DNA from: Erysipelotrichaceae bacterium
GTDB lineage: Bacteria; Bacillota_I; Bacilli_A; RFN20; CAG-826
Length of the DNA stretch: 64,000 bases
Direction of reading: 5' to 3'
Assembly (NCBI GenBank): GCA_015059065.1
Contig: SVBE01000005.1
Span: forward strand, 19,064-83,063
Within the stretch, counting starts at the first letter, position 1. Each line of letters opens with the position of its first letter. A program made the position numbers and the translations under genes. Below the pieces are notes generated by a model, which saw only the letters and a list, made by a program, of their open reading frames with translations, was not told the DNA's origin and searched no databases. Below, piece by piece: positions 54,066 to 62,268 of this stretch.

Positions 54066-54827
54066 TTAATGTCTTCTTTTAAACAATATTAATTCTGGAT
54101 TTGCGCCTTCAACACCATATGTGCAAATCAATATTATTTCAGCATTTGCCACTATTCCAAAGCATCTATTATTATCTATTTCAAGTTGATTGCCTAAATA
54201 AGTCACATTATCATCTAAAAATTTGGCTTTCATACCTGAAGGTAAGTGATATTCGAGATTGACATATGCTCCAACAAGTGCACTTAGACTTTCTAATTTT
54301 GGCATGCCTTCGATGTTTAAATTATTTATTTCTTCGATTAATTGTTTTTTAAAGGCATCGAATTTTCCATGATCGCTTAGTTCTTTATGCCTTTTCCAAT
54401 AGTCAAGATTTGGAAGCATACCTCTCATATACTCTTTTGCTTGTTCTTCAGAAAAACCTTGAGCAACCATATGAGGAATGCAAACATTAATCAAATCATC
54501 CATATCATTATATGTATAAGTTCCATCTGCATAGCACCACTTGCAATACTCTTCATTCATTGAACCATCTTTATTTCTTCCGATGATTTCATCTTCGAGT
54601 GGCATTCCACAGCATTGGCAAATAAGTTTATTAGGCGAACCCAAAAGTGTATTGATTGACACGTTATATAGCCTTGAAAGCAGTTTTAAAGTTTCTGTAT
54701 TTGGCATTGTTTCACCCGCTTCCCAGCGTGACACTGCTTGTCTTGTAACAAAAACCTTTTCCGCTAATTCCTTTTGCGAATAACCATTTTTAATTCTAAG
54801 TTCCCGTAGCACTAGTTTTGTTTCCAT
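54066..54827 (-). CDS. XRE regulator with zinc-ribbon domain
   Basis: The 253-residue protein has an N-terminal Cro/CI helix-turn-helix (about 7-60, SQKELAEKVFVTRQAVSRWE), then a zinc ribbon CQCCGMPL...YCKWC (about 69-94) and its following ADGTYTYNDMDDLI block as in the putative zinc-ribbon family PF12674. The last 80 residues (LSALVGAYVNLEYHLPSGM...) form a further conserved but unnamed domain. Such proteins are likely transcription factors that sense a ligand or metal; this is inference. GAGG precedes the ATG. A palindrome lies just upstream of its promoter. Confidence 0.82.
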   Translation of the reverse strand: METKLVLRELRIKNGYSQKELAEKVFVTRQAVSRWEAGETMPNTETLKLLSRLYNVSINTLLGSPNKLICQCCGMPLEDEIIGRNKDGSMNEEYCKWCYADGTYTYNDMDDLINVCIPHMVAQGFSEEQAKEYMRGMLPNLDYWKRHKELSDHGKFDAFKKQLIEEINNLNIEGMPKLESLSALVGAYVNLEYHLPSGMKAKFLDDNVTYLGNQLEIDNNRCFGIVANAEIILICTYGVEGANPELILFKRRH

Positions 54828-54872
54828 AAATAATTACCTCAATTCACTAAAATAATACCATTTGCTTCAGGG

Positions 54873-54898
54873 AGTGCTAAGCAACACGTTGTTGCACT
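54873..54898. promoter_or_regulatory. Palindrome upstream of the XRE/zinc-ribbon gene
   Basis: Nested inverted repeats: GCAACA-cgt-TGTTGC at the centre and AGTGC/GCACT at the ends. It sits just upstream of the likely -10 (TATTAT on the minus strand) of the regulator gene, a typical position for an autoregulatory operator. Confidence 0.5.
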
Positions 54899-54919
54899 AA
54901 ATCAAATTCAAAGAAAAGT

Positions 54920-54950
54920 TAAAAAACAGTCCTGAATGTATCAGAACTGT
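54920..54950 (-). terminator. Terminator of the tRNA-Ala/tRNA-Met operon
   Basis: On the minus strand ACAGTTCTGA pairs with TCAGGACTGT (one wobble) and is followed by six Ts. Confidence 0.85.
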
Positions 54951-54960
54951 AGTTTACATC

Positions 54961-55037
54961 TGGTAGCTGCGGGGGGACTTGAACCCTCGACAGGCCGGGT
55001 ATGAACCGACTACTCTAGCCAACTGAGTTACGCAGCC
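54961..55037 (-). tRNA. tRNA-Met (CAT anticodon, elongator type)
   Basis: The 77-base minus-strand cloverleaf has anticodon loop TTCATAC (CAT). The acceptor begins G1 and pairs with U72, as in B. subtilis elongator tRNA-Met, not the C1-A72 mismatch of initiator. The anticodon stem is GTCGG/CCGGC rather than three G-C pairs of an initiator. CCA is encoded. A k2C-modified Ile tRNA cannot be excluded by eye. Confidence 0.85.
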
Positions 55038-55040
55038 AAG

Positions 55041-55116
55041 TGGTGGATCTGAAGAGGCTCGAACTCTCGACTTCCTGAATGCAAATCAGGTACTCTCCCA
55101 ACTGAGTTACAGACCC
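55041..55116 (-). tRNA. tRNA-Ala (TGC anticodon)
   Basis: The 76-base minus-strand cloverleaf has acceptor GGGTCTG/CAGATCC, anticodon stem CCTGA/TCAGG with loop TTTGCAT (TGC), and an encoded CCA. The lack of the G3-U70 identity pair should be checked: position 3 is G and position 70 is T, so the G3-U70 pair is in fact present, which supports alanine. Confidence 0.95.
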
Positions 55117-55176
55117 ATTTTTGCTCACCTTAAGAAAAATTGAGCATTATTATTATACACAAGAAAAATAAAACTA

Positions 55177-55860
55177 CTACAAAATCTTTTTGAAAGTGGA
55201 GTTATTTATAACTATATAGAGAAGAATTGAACCTAAAGAATTGCCTAAAGTCGCCACTAAGATGGATAGAATTGCATTAAGTGGATTGATGCCATACATA
55301 TTGCCGACGGCAAAATAATACATATTCGCGATACAGTGTTCCATGCCCATCATCACAAAAGTGGTGATGCAGACTAAGATGCCACCTATTTTTAATAAAT
55401 GATTCTTATTCTTTCTAAAGATATCAACGCATAGAAAGACGAGATTACCACAGAAGAAGCTCATCGCTAACATATGGATAATAGATTGTCCAGGATCTCC
55501 AGACCAGGAGATTAATTTGTTATAACAAATAGAAGTGACGGTTTCTTTTAAGGAAGGAATTAATCCGACGAGATAACCCGCGCCGACTGCCCCAACAACG
55601 TTTCCGATATACATGAAGAATAAGGAGATGATAAAAGTCTTTTTATTCTCTAAAACATATCCAATCTTTCCAGTATATAAATGGAAACCTAGGTAACAAA
55701 TGGTTAATAAACCCGCGCAGAAACTGACTGCACCCCAAAACTTTTGACCAATGGAAACGAGGAGAAGGAAGAAAGTTCCACCCATTGCAATAGCAAGTCC
55801 AGCTAGTATTCCTAGTAGGAAGTTATCAAGATATAGTTTTCCAGTAATCTTTTTAATCAT
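55177..55860 (-). CDS. Formate/nitrite transporter (FNT) family channel
   Basis: The 227-residue protein has six membrane helices with FNT-type features: an N-terminal LLGILAGLAIAMGG block, a central SWSGDPGQS loop, and the conserved EHCIANMYYFAVG helix. FNT proteins form pentameric channels for formate, nitrite, hydrosulphide or similar small anions; the substrate is not readable. It is not preceded by a clear ribosome binding site. Two tRNA genes lie downstream and the histidine kinase gene upstream on the same strand. There is no formate enzyme gene nearby. Confidence 0.86.
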   Translation of the reverse strand: MIKKITGKLYLDNFLLGILAGLAIAMGGTFFLLLVSIGQKFWGAVSFCAGLLTICYLGFHLYTGKIGYVLENKKTFIISLFFMYIGNVVGAVGAGYLVGLIPSLKETVTSICYNKLISWSGDPGQSIIHMLAMSFFCGNLVFLCVDIFRKNKNHLLKIGGILVCITTFVMMGMEHCIANMYYFAVGNMYGINPLNAILSILVATLGNSLGSILLYIVINNSTFKKIL

Positions 55861-55951
55861 GCGATTTATATTTTATATAAGAAGAAAGATATTGTTAAGG
55901 ATATTTTGTGATGATAATTACACAAAGAAATTTGAGTAATATGCCTATAAG

Positions 55952-57310
55952 TTATTTATGGGGAATGGTGATGAGAATGGTGAAACGATCTTTTTCGATT
56001 TGGAATCCAAGATTTCCCTGGTGTTCAGTGATGATGTAATTGAGACTTTTTATTCCAAATCCATGTTTAGACTTCTCGATTTTAGAAGTTTCGATATCGT
56101 TGTTGTCGTTGAGGTGAATTTGCCCGGTGAAGAAATTCGTTTCTTCGATAATAATCTTGTCGTTATCTTCTCTGACTGTAAGGGAAATAAAACGTTTTTC
56201 TTCAGGGAGTTTTTTGCTTGCCCTTATGGCGTTATCCATAATGTTACCAAAAACGCTATATATTTGAGTTTGAGTGAGCATATTAAGATTTTTAGCATTT
56301 GCTAAACATGTGAATTTAATATTCAATTGCTGACAGATAATAGATTTCTCACATAATACAATGTCTAAGATATCGTTTCCTGTTTGAATGTTGGAATCAT
56401 AGAATTGTAACGCCCGCTTAAGCTCTTCAGTATCTTGCTTATTTAGTTTATCCTCCACTTTATCGATAATCTTTTTTAAATCGTGAATCTTCGTATTGAT
56501 GACTTCCATATTCGACTTCACATTTTCAAACTGTATTGTCTCTAGATGGAGTAGTTCATTGACCACGATATAGTCTTGTTCTTTTTTGCTTTGTTCAAAA
56601 ATACCTGTTGCTAAAAAGATAATTAAGAAGCAGAAGATAATCGCAAATAGTTTTAATATGATGCTTAATTCCATGCTTTCTTTTTCGTATAATCTAGCTA
56701 CATAAACAATTCCGTGCATCACTATGGTAAAAGAAATGGAAAGAAGAGCGACCTTCTTATTGATGGCTTTATCGCGAGAGAGATTGTTTGGTTTTCTAAA
56801 AAGAAAGGCGAGTAGGAAAATAATTGCAATATTGATGAGCAAATATGGGATGAATTCCCAATTTTGTAATTGTCCTAGATCGCTATGCACTAGAGAGATA
56901 GTGACTGTGTCGTTGATATCAACGATATTTTGAATTAATGCATATGATTTGCCGGCGATGCTTTGCGTGCATATCGTACAACACCATATGAGGCAGATAT
57001 TTGCAGTATTTTCATCGTAACATAGCACCATTACCAAAAATATGTATGAAGAAAGTAAAAGATAACATATGATACGAACAGGAATCACAAAGGCTGTATT
57101 AGTAGCTGTGGTATTTAGCATCGCTAGCCCAAAGGAAACAGCTAATCCGATAATAATTGAAGCAGTTAGTTTAAGATAGAAATACTTTTGTTTCTTTCTT
57201 GCAAACATAAAGGCACACATCGCAAAGATATAGAAAAAGAAGGTGAGGATAAAAGAGAAAACCTCGTATGCATTATTACTTCCGATAATATTTACTATCC
57301 AATTAATCAT
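55952..57310 (-). CDS. GHKL-domain sensor histidine kinase (AgrC/ComD type)
   Basis: The start at 57310 (MINWIVN, 452 residues) is preferred to the track TTG 36 bases upstream; it gives an 8-base overlap (ATGATTAA) with the response regulator gene. Six hydrophobic helices occupy residues 1-205. The phosphoacceptor region reads NTKIHDLKKIIDK, followed by an ATPase domain with N-box FGNIMDNAIRAS and G-box HGFGIKSL. The layout resembles peptide-quorum-sensing kinases. The regulator is upstream in the operon. No AgrD- or ComC-like peptide gene was found near. Confidence 0.9.
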   Translation of the reverse strand: MINWIVNIIGSNNAYEVFSFILTFFFYIFAMCAFMFARKKQKYFYLKLTASIIIGLAVSFGLAMLNTTATNTAFVIPVRIICYLLLSSYIFLVMVLCYDENTANICLIWCCTICTQSIAGKSYALIQNIVDINDTVTISLVHSDLGQLQNWEFIPYLLINIAIIFLLAFLFRKPNNLSRDKAINKKVALLSISFTIVMHGIVYVARLYEKESMELSIILKLFAIIFCFLIIFLATGIFEQSKKEQDYIVVNELLHLETIQFENVKSNMEVINTKIHDLKKIIDKVEDKLNKQDTEELKRALQFYDSNIQTGNDILDIVLCEKSIICQQLNIKFTCLANAKNLNMLTQTQIYSVFGNIMDNAIRASKKLPEEKRFISLTVREDNDKIIIEETNFFTGQIHLNDNNDIETSKIEKSKHGFGIKSLNYIITEHQGNLGFQIEKDRFTILITIPHK

Positions 57311-58016
57311 ATTCTTTGCGTTCTTTAAATTGTTTGAATTTTGCAAGGAATTCTTTGCGGCGTGGATGGCTAATTAATAAGCGGTCACCTCCGACAACGA
57401 CATCATAGTCAACGATTTCAGATGCGTAAGCGAGATTGACTAAATAACAATTGTTACACCTGACAAAAGATTGTGCAGGAAGTTGATTTTCGATGCTTTT
57501 AATCGTGGTGTATTGACGGAATAATCCGCTTGTGGTGTGTATTTCACATTGATGACCGCGGACATCGACATACATGATATCGTCAGCATCGATTTTGATA
57601 TAGCTGTTCTTGTTTTTAATCATTAATGAGGTCGAATTATTTTTTTGTAATCTGTCCATTGCGCGAAAAAACTTTAAAGCGAATTCATAATATTCAATAG
57701 GCTTAACCAAATAATCAAGAGCTTCTACTTCGTAACCTTTTAAAGCGAACTGCTTAGTTGAAGTGACGAAATAGAGAATGAAATTACTATCTTTTTCTCT
57801 TAGTTTCTTCGCTGCATCTACTCCGTTCATGTATGGCATTAAGATATCGAGAAATATAACATCGTATTCACATTTATAATTCTCGATAAAAGGGACGATA
57901 TTATTATATGTTGAGATATCGAAAGCAATTTTCCTCTCTTCCGCATATCGGTTAAGGTAATCAGCCAGTTTTAAAACGCATTCTTTCTCATCGTCGATTA
58001 TGGCAATTTTAATCAT
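57303..58016 (-). CDS. LytTR-family response regulator
   Basis: The 237-residue protein has a receiver domain (Asp8-Asp9, phosphorylation site Asp57 in VIFLDILMP, switch Thr in FVTSTKQ, Lys in LVKPIEY) and a C-terminal LytTR DNA-binding domain (about 140-237, YIKIDADDIMYVDVRGHQCEIHT, FVRCNNCYLVNL). It is expected to activate target promoters when phosphorylated by the GHKL kinase encoded just downstream. The ATG has no ribosome binding site; TAAAAT (58024-58029, minus strand) ends 7 bases upstream, so the operon is probably leaderless. Confidence 0.93.
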   Translation of the reverse strand: MIKIAIIDDEKECVLKLADYLNRYAEERKIAFDISTYNNIVPFIENYKCEYDVIFLDILMPYMNGVDAAKKLREKDSNFILYFVTSTKQFALKGYEVEALDYLVKPIEYYEFALKFFRAMDRLQKNNSTSLMIKNKNSYIKIDADDIMYVDVRGHQCEIHTTSGLFRQYTTIKSIENQLPAQSFVRCNNCYLVNLAYASEIVDYDVVVGGDRLLISHPRRKEFLAKFKQFKERKEYD

Positions 58017-58105
58017 GAAAATTATTTTACCATAATTTTATTATTGTGCTAACAAATATTCGTTTGCACAAATTGATATATAAATAAGAACAGGAAATCT
58101 AAGTT

Positions 58106-58130
58106 ATAAAAGGGGAGGTTAACTCCCCTT
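58106..58130 (-). terminator. Terminator of the 398-residue lipoprotein gene
   Basis: AAGGGGAG pairs with CTCCCCTT across 5 bases; the minus strand then has TTTTAT. Confidence 0.75.
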
Positions 58131-58144
58131 AATTATTGAAGCGA

Positions 58145-59341
58145 TTAAGCTTGCATGAATGTGCCAATGATATTTTGACTAGCAGAGAAGCTGAGATCCT
58201 TATCAACACTTCCTCCACCCCAAGTGATGTGCGTAGCGACGATGAACTGTCCTTCTGAAACTGAGGAGTTATATGGATTTCCACTAGATGGAGTTAAAGT
58301 CACAGTATAATTAGCAAATGACCAAGTGCCTTCTTGTACAGTGAATGTGCCATGTCCGGCAAAAGCGATTTTGATAGTGTATGTTTTGTCTTTATTGAAT
58401 GTTAAAGTCGCGTCATTATCTCCATCTTCTAATTCGACGAGAACGCCTTCAGGGAGAGTCTCTCCCTCTTCGGTCTCAGGTATTTTTGCAAAATCTGCGA
58501 TTGGGAATTCGAACTCTAATTCAATAGTGCTATAACCTGCTAAGCTATATTCATATTCAAACGAACCTTTAGTAGCGGATAAAGTCACAGGAATTTCTTC
58601 ATCATCAATCGTGAGAGTTAAAGAAGTCGCAGTCTTCTTGTAAGTGCCAGAAGCAATATTGCTAGTTGCAACATAGATTAAGACGTTACCATCTTTTTGG
58701 AAATAAGCTGCTCCGTCATTTTCCAAAGATTCTACTTTGAGAACATTTTCAGGCTCGACAAATTCCTTTTTGTAGGCTTGGATGAAGGCATCAGCATTAG
58801 CGTATAAGCTACCTTTTTTGCCTGTCATTTCGGCTGTTCTAGTAAAGGATTGGCCTTTGCTGAGTGGGACTGTTAAGTCAAAAGAATATTCGCCTTCGGA
58901 TTCGTACGCGTAATACGTTTTAGCGTTCGAGCCATTATCAAAAGCTAGTTTGATTTGTAAACAGTCAAGACCTTCTTTTGTGACCTCTTTCCAAGTTCCA
59001 ACCATGAAGGCGGCGGAATAAGAAGTGTTAGTGGCGGCAGGAGAAGCATCATAGGAAGAGAATGCATATTTATCCAATGTGGATTTACCTTCTGCGTCAA
59101 GAGTTAGCAAATAGGCTCCATTGATATATGAAGCATAGCTTCCTTCTTCTTCGATTTTTCCTTCGAATTGATAAGTGTCTTTAGCAGCTTTTGTGCTGCT
59201 AGTGTTTTCTACGACACTGCTTGTTCCTTCAACACTTGAGCTTCCTTCCTCTTTGCTCGAGGCGGAACTTGTGTTACTTGTTCCACAAGCGGCTAGTGCA
59301 AAAGTGGCAAACAGACATAGAGATGTTAGTAATTTTTTCAT
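58145..59341 (-). CDS. Lipoprotein of unknown function
   Basis: The 398-residue protein starts with a lipoprotein signal (MKKLLTSLCLFATFALAACG, lipid Cys at 20) and a Ser/Thr/Glu-rich linker. The mature part shows repeated beta-strand-rich sequence with patterns such as TLTFNKDKTYTIKIAF and VQEGTWSFANYTVTLTPS, as in small lipocalin-like or beta-sandwich domains, repeated about three times (near 70-135, 215-270 and 300-375). No enzyme motif is visible. The downstream terminator and the terminator of its upstream neighbour isolate it. A surface-binding or structural role is only a guess. Confidence 0.7.
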   Translation of the reverse strand: MKKLLTSLCLFATFALAACGTSNTSSASSKEEGSSSVEGTSSVVENTSSTKAAKDTYQFEGKIEEEGSYASYINGAYLLTLDAEGKSTLDKYAFSSYDASPAATNTSYSAAFMVGTWKEVTKEGLDCLQIKLAFDNGSNAKTYYAYESEGEYSFDLTVPLSKGQSFTRTAEMTGKKGSLYANADAFIQAYKKEFVEPENVLKVESLENDGAAYFQKDGNVLIYVATSNIASGTYKKTATSLTLTIDDEEIPVTLSATKGSFEYEYSLAGYSTIELEFEFPIADFAKIPETEEGETLPEGVLVELEDGDNDATLTFNKDKTYTIKIAFAGHGTFTVQEGTWSFANYTVTLTPSSGNPYNSSVSEGQFIVATHITWGGGSVDKDLSFSASQNIIGTFMQA

Positions 59342-59401
59342 TCAAAAAACCTCCAATTGTTTAACACATATTTTGATATGTTATGTGTGTCACCACCATA
59401 A

Positions 59402-59447
59402 TAAAAGGTTATGCACCTTTGGACAAACTGGTCAGCATAACCTTTTT
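59402..59447 (-). terminator. Terminator of the GH78-like gene
   Basis: A perfect 12-bp stem AAAAGGTTATGC/GCATAACCTTTT with a 20-base loop and a T-tract on the minus strand. Confidence 0.85.
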
Positions 59448-59466
59448 AATTTAATGCGTAAATTAT

Positions 59467-61911
59467 TTATTTAATGATGATAGTGTAAGTCTTAGCTTCA
59501 CTGATAGTAACGACTATTTGGTTACTATTCACTTGTGATTGATATGTTCCTCCGTTAACAGAGATATCGTTACCTAACGAATTAGGGATGATAATATTTC
59601 CTTTACTAGCAATATTTTTAATTGATAATGTTCTGACCCCGTCTTCATAATTCATTTCAAGGTCGATGTTGCCTTTTACTGTGTAATTAGAACATTTATA
59701 TGAATCTAGCAAATCATTAAGAGTTAAGGAATATTCTTCATATCCGGCCTTAGTAGGTTTTAAGCCAACAATATAACGATTGATGATGTAGATTGGTCCT
59801 GAGGTCCAGGCATGGTTAAATGTTCCATCAGTCAAATCGAACTTTTCATAAAGGGTATCACGGCTATCTTTGATCATATCATCATATCTTGATAGCATTC
59901 TTTCTTTCGCTAAATCGACACGGTTCAAATAACAAAGCGCTTCTAGAACATATTTTTCACAGAATGGACTGGCTTGACGAGTGTTGGTTAGGACATTAAT
60001 AATAACATCATAATCGCTAGGTTCTGCAAGTCCTGATAAGGCTAATAGTGCATTAGCGCGGTCATCAATATATTTTGAAGAAGATGATTTGAAACCATTT
60101 TCAGTATAATATGCATTATGATAATTAGCTTTCATATCCGCCATTCTCTCTTCAATGAAGGAGATATCGACATCCATCTCTAATTCTGCGACTAACTGTT
60201 TTGTGAGTCTCAAAGCATAATAATAGAAACCGACCTGTAATAGATTAGCATCAACAGCCTCTCCCCAATCATTCCACGTCCATGACCCGGCGCGGTATTT
60301 TGGCAGACCATTTTGCATTTCAAATAATTTCAAATATTCAATAACAGCTTTAATGTAGGATTTCATAGTCACTTTATCTCCAGAATGCTCATAGTAGTGG
60401 TAAGCACTGGAAAGGAAGGCTAATGATTGGTTGGGGATTTCTTGTGGTTTAACGCTTGGAGCGCGGGAAGGAATCGCATTATCGTTTTTAACCCACCCAA
60501 CGCAAGTTAATATCGTTTTCTTAATCATCTCTAGTCCGCCTTCTCCGTAGCAATATAAGGCAGCGTCGATCTGGTTGGAGGCGTCACCCATATAAGGGCC
60601 TCTTTCTCGATCGGGACAATCCATGAAAGTATCGCGCATACAAACTCTTACCGTATTCTGTGCTTTTTTCCATAAGGTGTCGATTGAACTATCTGATGAT
60701 TCAATGGCACCGAGCAATTCCCCGTTATATTCGCTGAGACGATAAGCGATCTTATTAAATTTCACGCCTGCGGGAGCTTCTATATATAAGTTATAACCGC
60801 TTCTCCATGGATAATTTTCATAATATTGATTGCCGCTTTTAGCAATATAGGTGTCCTTAAAAGATTGCACCCCATCATTATAGACATATGAATCGGTATA
60901 GAATGTCAATCTCTGACCCGCTTCTGCATCGATATCAATAATCCATGAGAACTGCACATCAGTGGGAAGGTTTAGTTCCAAAACAGTGTCATTTTCTAAA
61001 GTTTTTCCCGTATAATCACCAGCGTTTTCAAAATCAGCAACATCATAAAACTTAATAGGTTCAGTAATGGCGAGATACAAATCTCCAAATGGAAGATTGC
61101 CAGCTTTCGCAATCGATTTCGCGTTTTCCCAAGAGGAATCATCATAATCTAATTTACGGTAATCGCCTTCATCAACACGTGCATCATAAAACACATTTCT
61201 CTCGGCAAGCATAGAGGATTGTGGGTAAGAAATATAATCTTTACCCCCACTTATTCTGTTGCGATATGAGGCAACTCTATGCGCTTTAAAGGAAGTGTCA
61301 GATTTAATTAATGTATTTCCAACCTGCATTTCGAAAAGTAGGCCTGCTTGAGAAATCATATCTCCTTCTTCGTCCTCTAATGTTGGGTTGATAGAGCTGT
61401 CACCACTTCGCCCATTGAATGCGACTAATAAGGAAATGATGTTGTCTCCTTTTTTAAGTTTTGAGATATTGACTTCATCATAATAGGAATCATATGGAGT
61501 CGGTCCACGCTTCAAAGAACCATCGATTGTCACGAGTTCTTCATTAACCCACAAACAATATTTTGATTCAGCAGAAATGTAAGCGGTAATGTTCTCAATA
61601 TCTTTATCCAAAGTGAACTTCTTTCTAAATGCGACATAACTATCTTCATAACAGTTTGTTGTCCATATCCAGTGACCCTTCCAATCACTCTTTTTGTAAG
61701 CATCTAATTCTTCGACGTATTTTAAATCACTGCGATCAGCTTTTCCCGTTTCTGGAATATTATCTTTTTCTTCGACACTAGAAATATCGCTATTTTGACT
61801 GCTAAAAGTACTCACGTTATTTGAACTTGGCACGTCGCTGCTATTACCGCATCCGGACAAGCAAAAAGAAAGAATGCAGGTAGATAAAATAAAAAATTTT
61901 TGTCTCTTCAT
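59467..61911 (-). CDS. GH78-type alpha-L-rhamnosidase-like lipoprotein
   Basis: The 814-residue protein has a lipoprotein signal (lipobox LSGC, Cys about 21) and Ser-rich linker. After beta-sandwich domains (about 70-390) an alpha/alpha barrel carries the family 78 block RDTFMDCPDRERGPYMGDASNQ (acid residues in the DCPDRE region), then SWTWNDWGEA and the late TFNHAWTSGPIYII. These match bacterial alpha-L-rhamnosidases, which release rhamnose from plant glycosides or polymers. The exact glycan is unknown. It would work on the outer surface. No rhamnose catabolic genes are in the window. Confidence 0.85.
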   Translation of the reverse strand: MKRQKFFILSTCILSFCLSGCGNSSDVPSSNNVSTFSSQNSDISSVEEKDNIPETGKADRSDLKYVEELDAYKKSDWKGHWIWTTNCYEDSYVAFRKKFTLDKDIENITAYISAESKYCLWVNEELVTIDGSLKRGPTPYDSYYDEVNISKLKKGDNIISLLVAFNGRSGDSSINPTLEDEEGDMISQAGLLFEMQVGNTLIKSDTSFKAHRVASYRNRISGGKDYISYPQSSMLAERNVFYDARVDEGDYRKLDYDDSSWENAKSIAKAGNLPFGDLYLAITEPIKFYDVADFENAGDYTGKTLENDTVLELNLPTDVQFSWIIDIDAEAGQRLTFYTDSYVYNDGVQSFKDTYIAKSGNQYYENYPWRSGYNLYIEAPAGVKFNKIAYRLSEYNGELLGAIESSDSSIDTLWKKAQNTVRVCMRDTFMDCPDRERGPYMGDASNQIDAALYCYGEGGLEMIKKTILTCVGWVKNDNAIPSRAPSVKPQEIPNQSLAFLSSAYHYYEHSGDKVTMKSYIKAVIEYLKLFEMQNGLPKYRAGSWTWNDWGEAVDANLLQVGFYYYALRLTKQLVAELEMDVDISFIEERMADMKANYHNAYYTENGFKSSSSKYIDDRANALLALSGLAEPSDYDVIINVLTNTRQASPFCEKYVLEALCYLNRVDLAKERMLSRYDDMIKDSRDTLYEKFDLTDGTFNHAWTSGPIYIINRYIVGLKPTKAGYEEYSLTLNDLLDSYKCSNYTVKGNIDLEMNYEDGVRTLSIKNIASKGNIIIPNSLGNDISVNGGTYQSQVNSNQIVVTISEAKTYTIIIK

Positions 61912-62121
61912 ATTTGGAAACTCCTTATATGGTTATTTTGCTTTAATATAGTTTTAAAACAATTGTTCAAGCGTATTTTTGTATTTTTAAATCGTAAATT
62001 TATAAATGGAATTATCCTTATCCTACCTCAAAAAGCATTCGACTTATGCACAAGCGTGGTACGCACTTTTATTTATACAAAATACATTTTTTAATGGTAA
62101 AATATAGCCAACAAAAATCAC
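61912..62121. other. AT-rich spacer, no gene recognised
   Basis: This 210-base stretch between the GH78-like gene and a 20-codon response-regulator fragment has no convincing gene. The track ORF at 61900 is a chance frame with no ribosome binding site. The minus-strand promoter of the GH78-like gene and the promoter of the small fragment are expected here. Confidence 0.6.
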
Positions 62122-62184
62122 ATGATTATAATTGCTATTGTCGATGACGAAGAAGAACAAGATCAAGTAGCTATTGCTGAATAA
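62122..62184 (+). pseudogene. 20-codon fragment of a response regulator receiver domain
   Basis: The reading frame MIIIAIVDDEEEQDQVAIAE matches the first beta-strand and acidic pair of receiver domains (compare MIKIAIIDDEKE of the LytTR regulator in this window) but then stops. It has its own terminator directly downstream and a TAAAAT box upstream. Either it is the stump of a deleted regulator or a small expressed peptide; the sequence cannot decide. Confidence 0.5.
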
Positions 62185-62191
62185 TAGTAAC

Positions 62192-62228
62192 AACCCCTTA
62201 TCCATATAACTCGGACTGAGGGGTTTTT
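62192..62228 (+). terminator. Terminator after the response-regulator fragment
   Basis: AACCCCT pairs with AGGGGTT across a long loop, followed by five Ts. Confidence 0.75.
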
Positions 62229-62268
62229 ATTATGGGTATAGTTATATTTTTTGTGATAATATTTCTAT

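Noticed and set aside
55117-55150. TGCTCA/TGAGCA hairpin between tRNA-Ala and the FNT gene as a terminator of the FNT gene
   Set aside because: On the minus strand no T-tract follows the stem; it may be incidental.
61900-62094. 64-residue plus-strand ORF opposite the GH78-like start
   Set aside because: It overlaps the signal-peptide region of a real gene and shows no ribosome binding site or family pattern.
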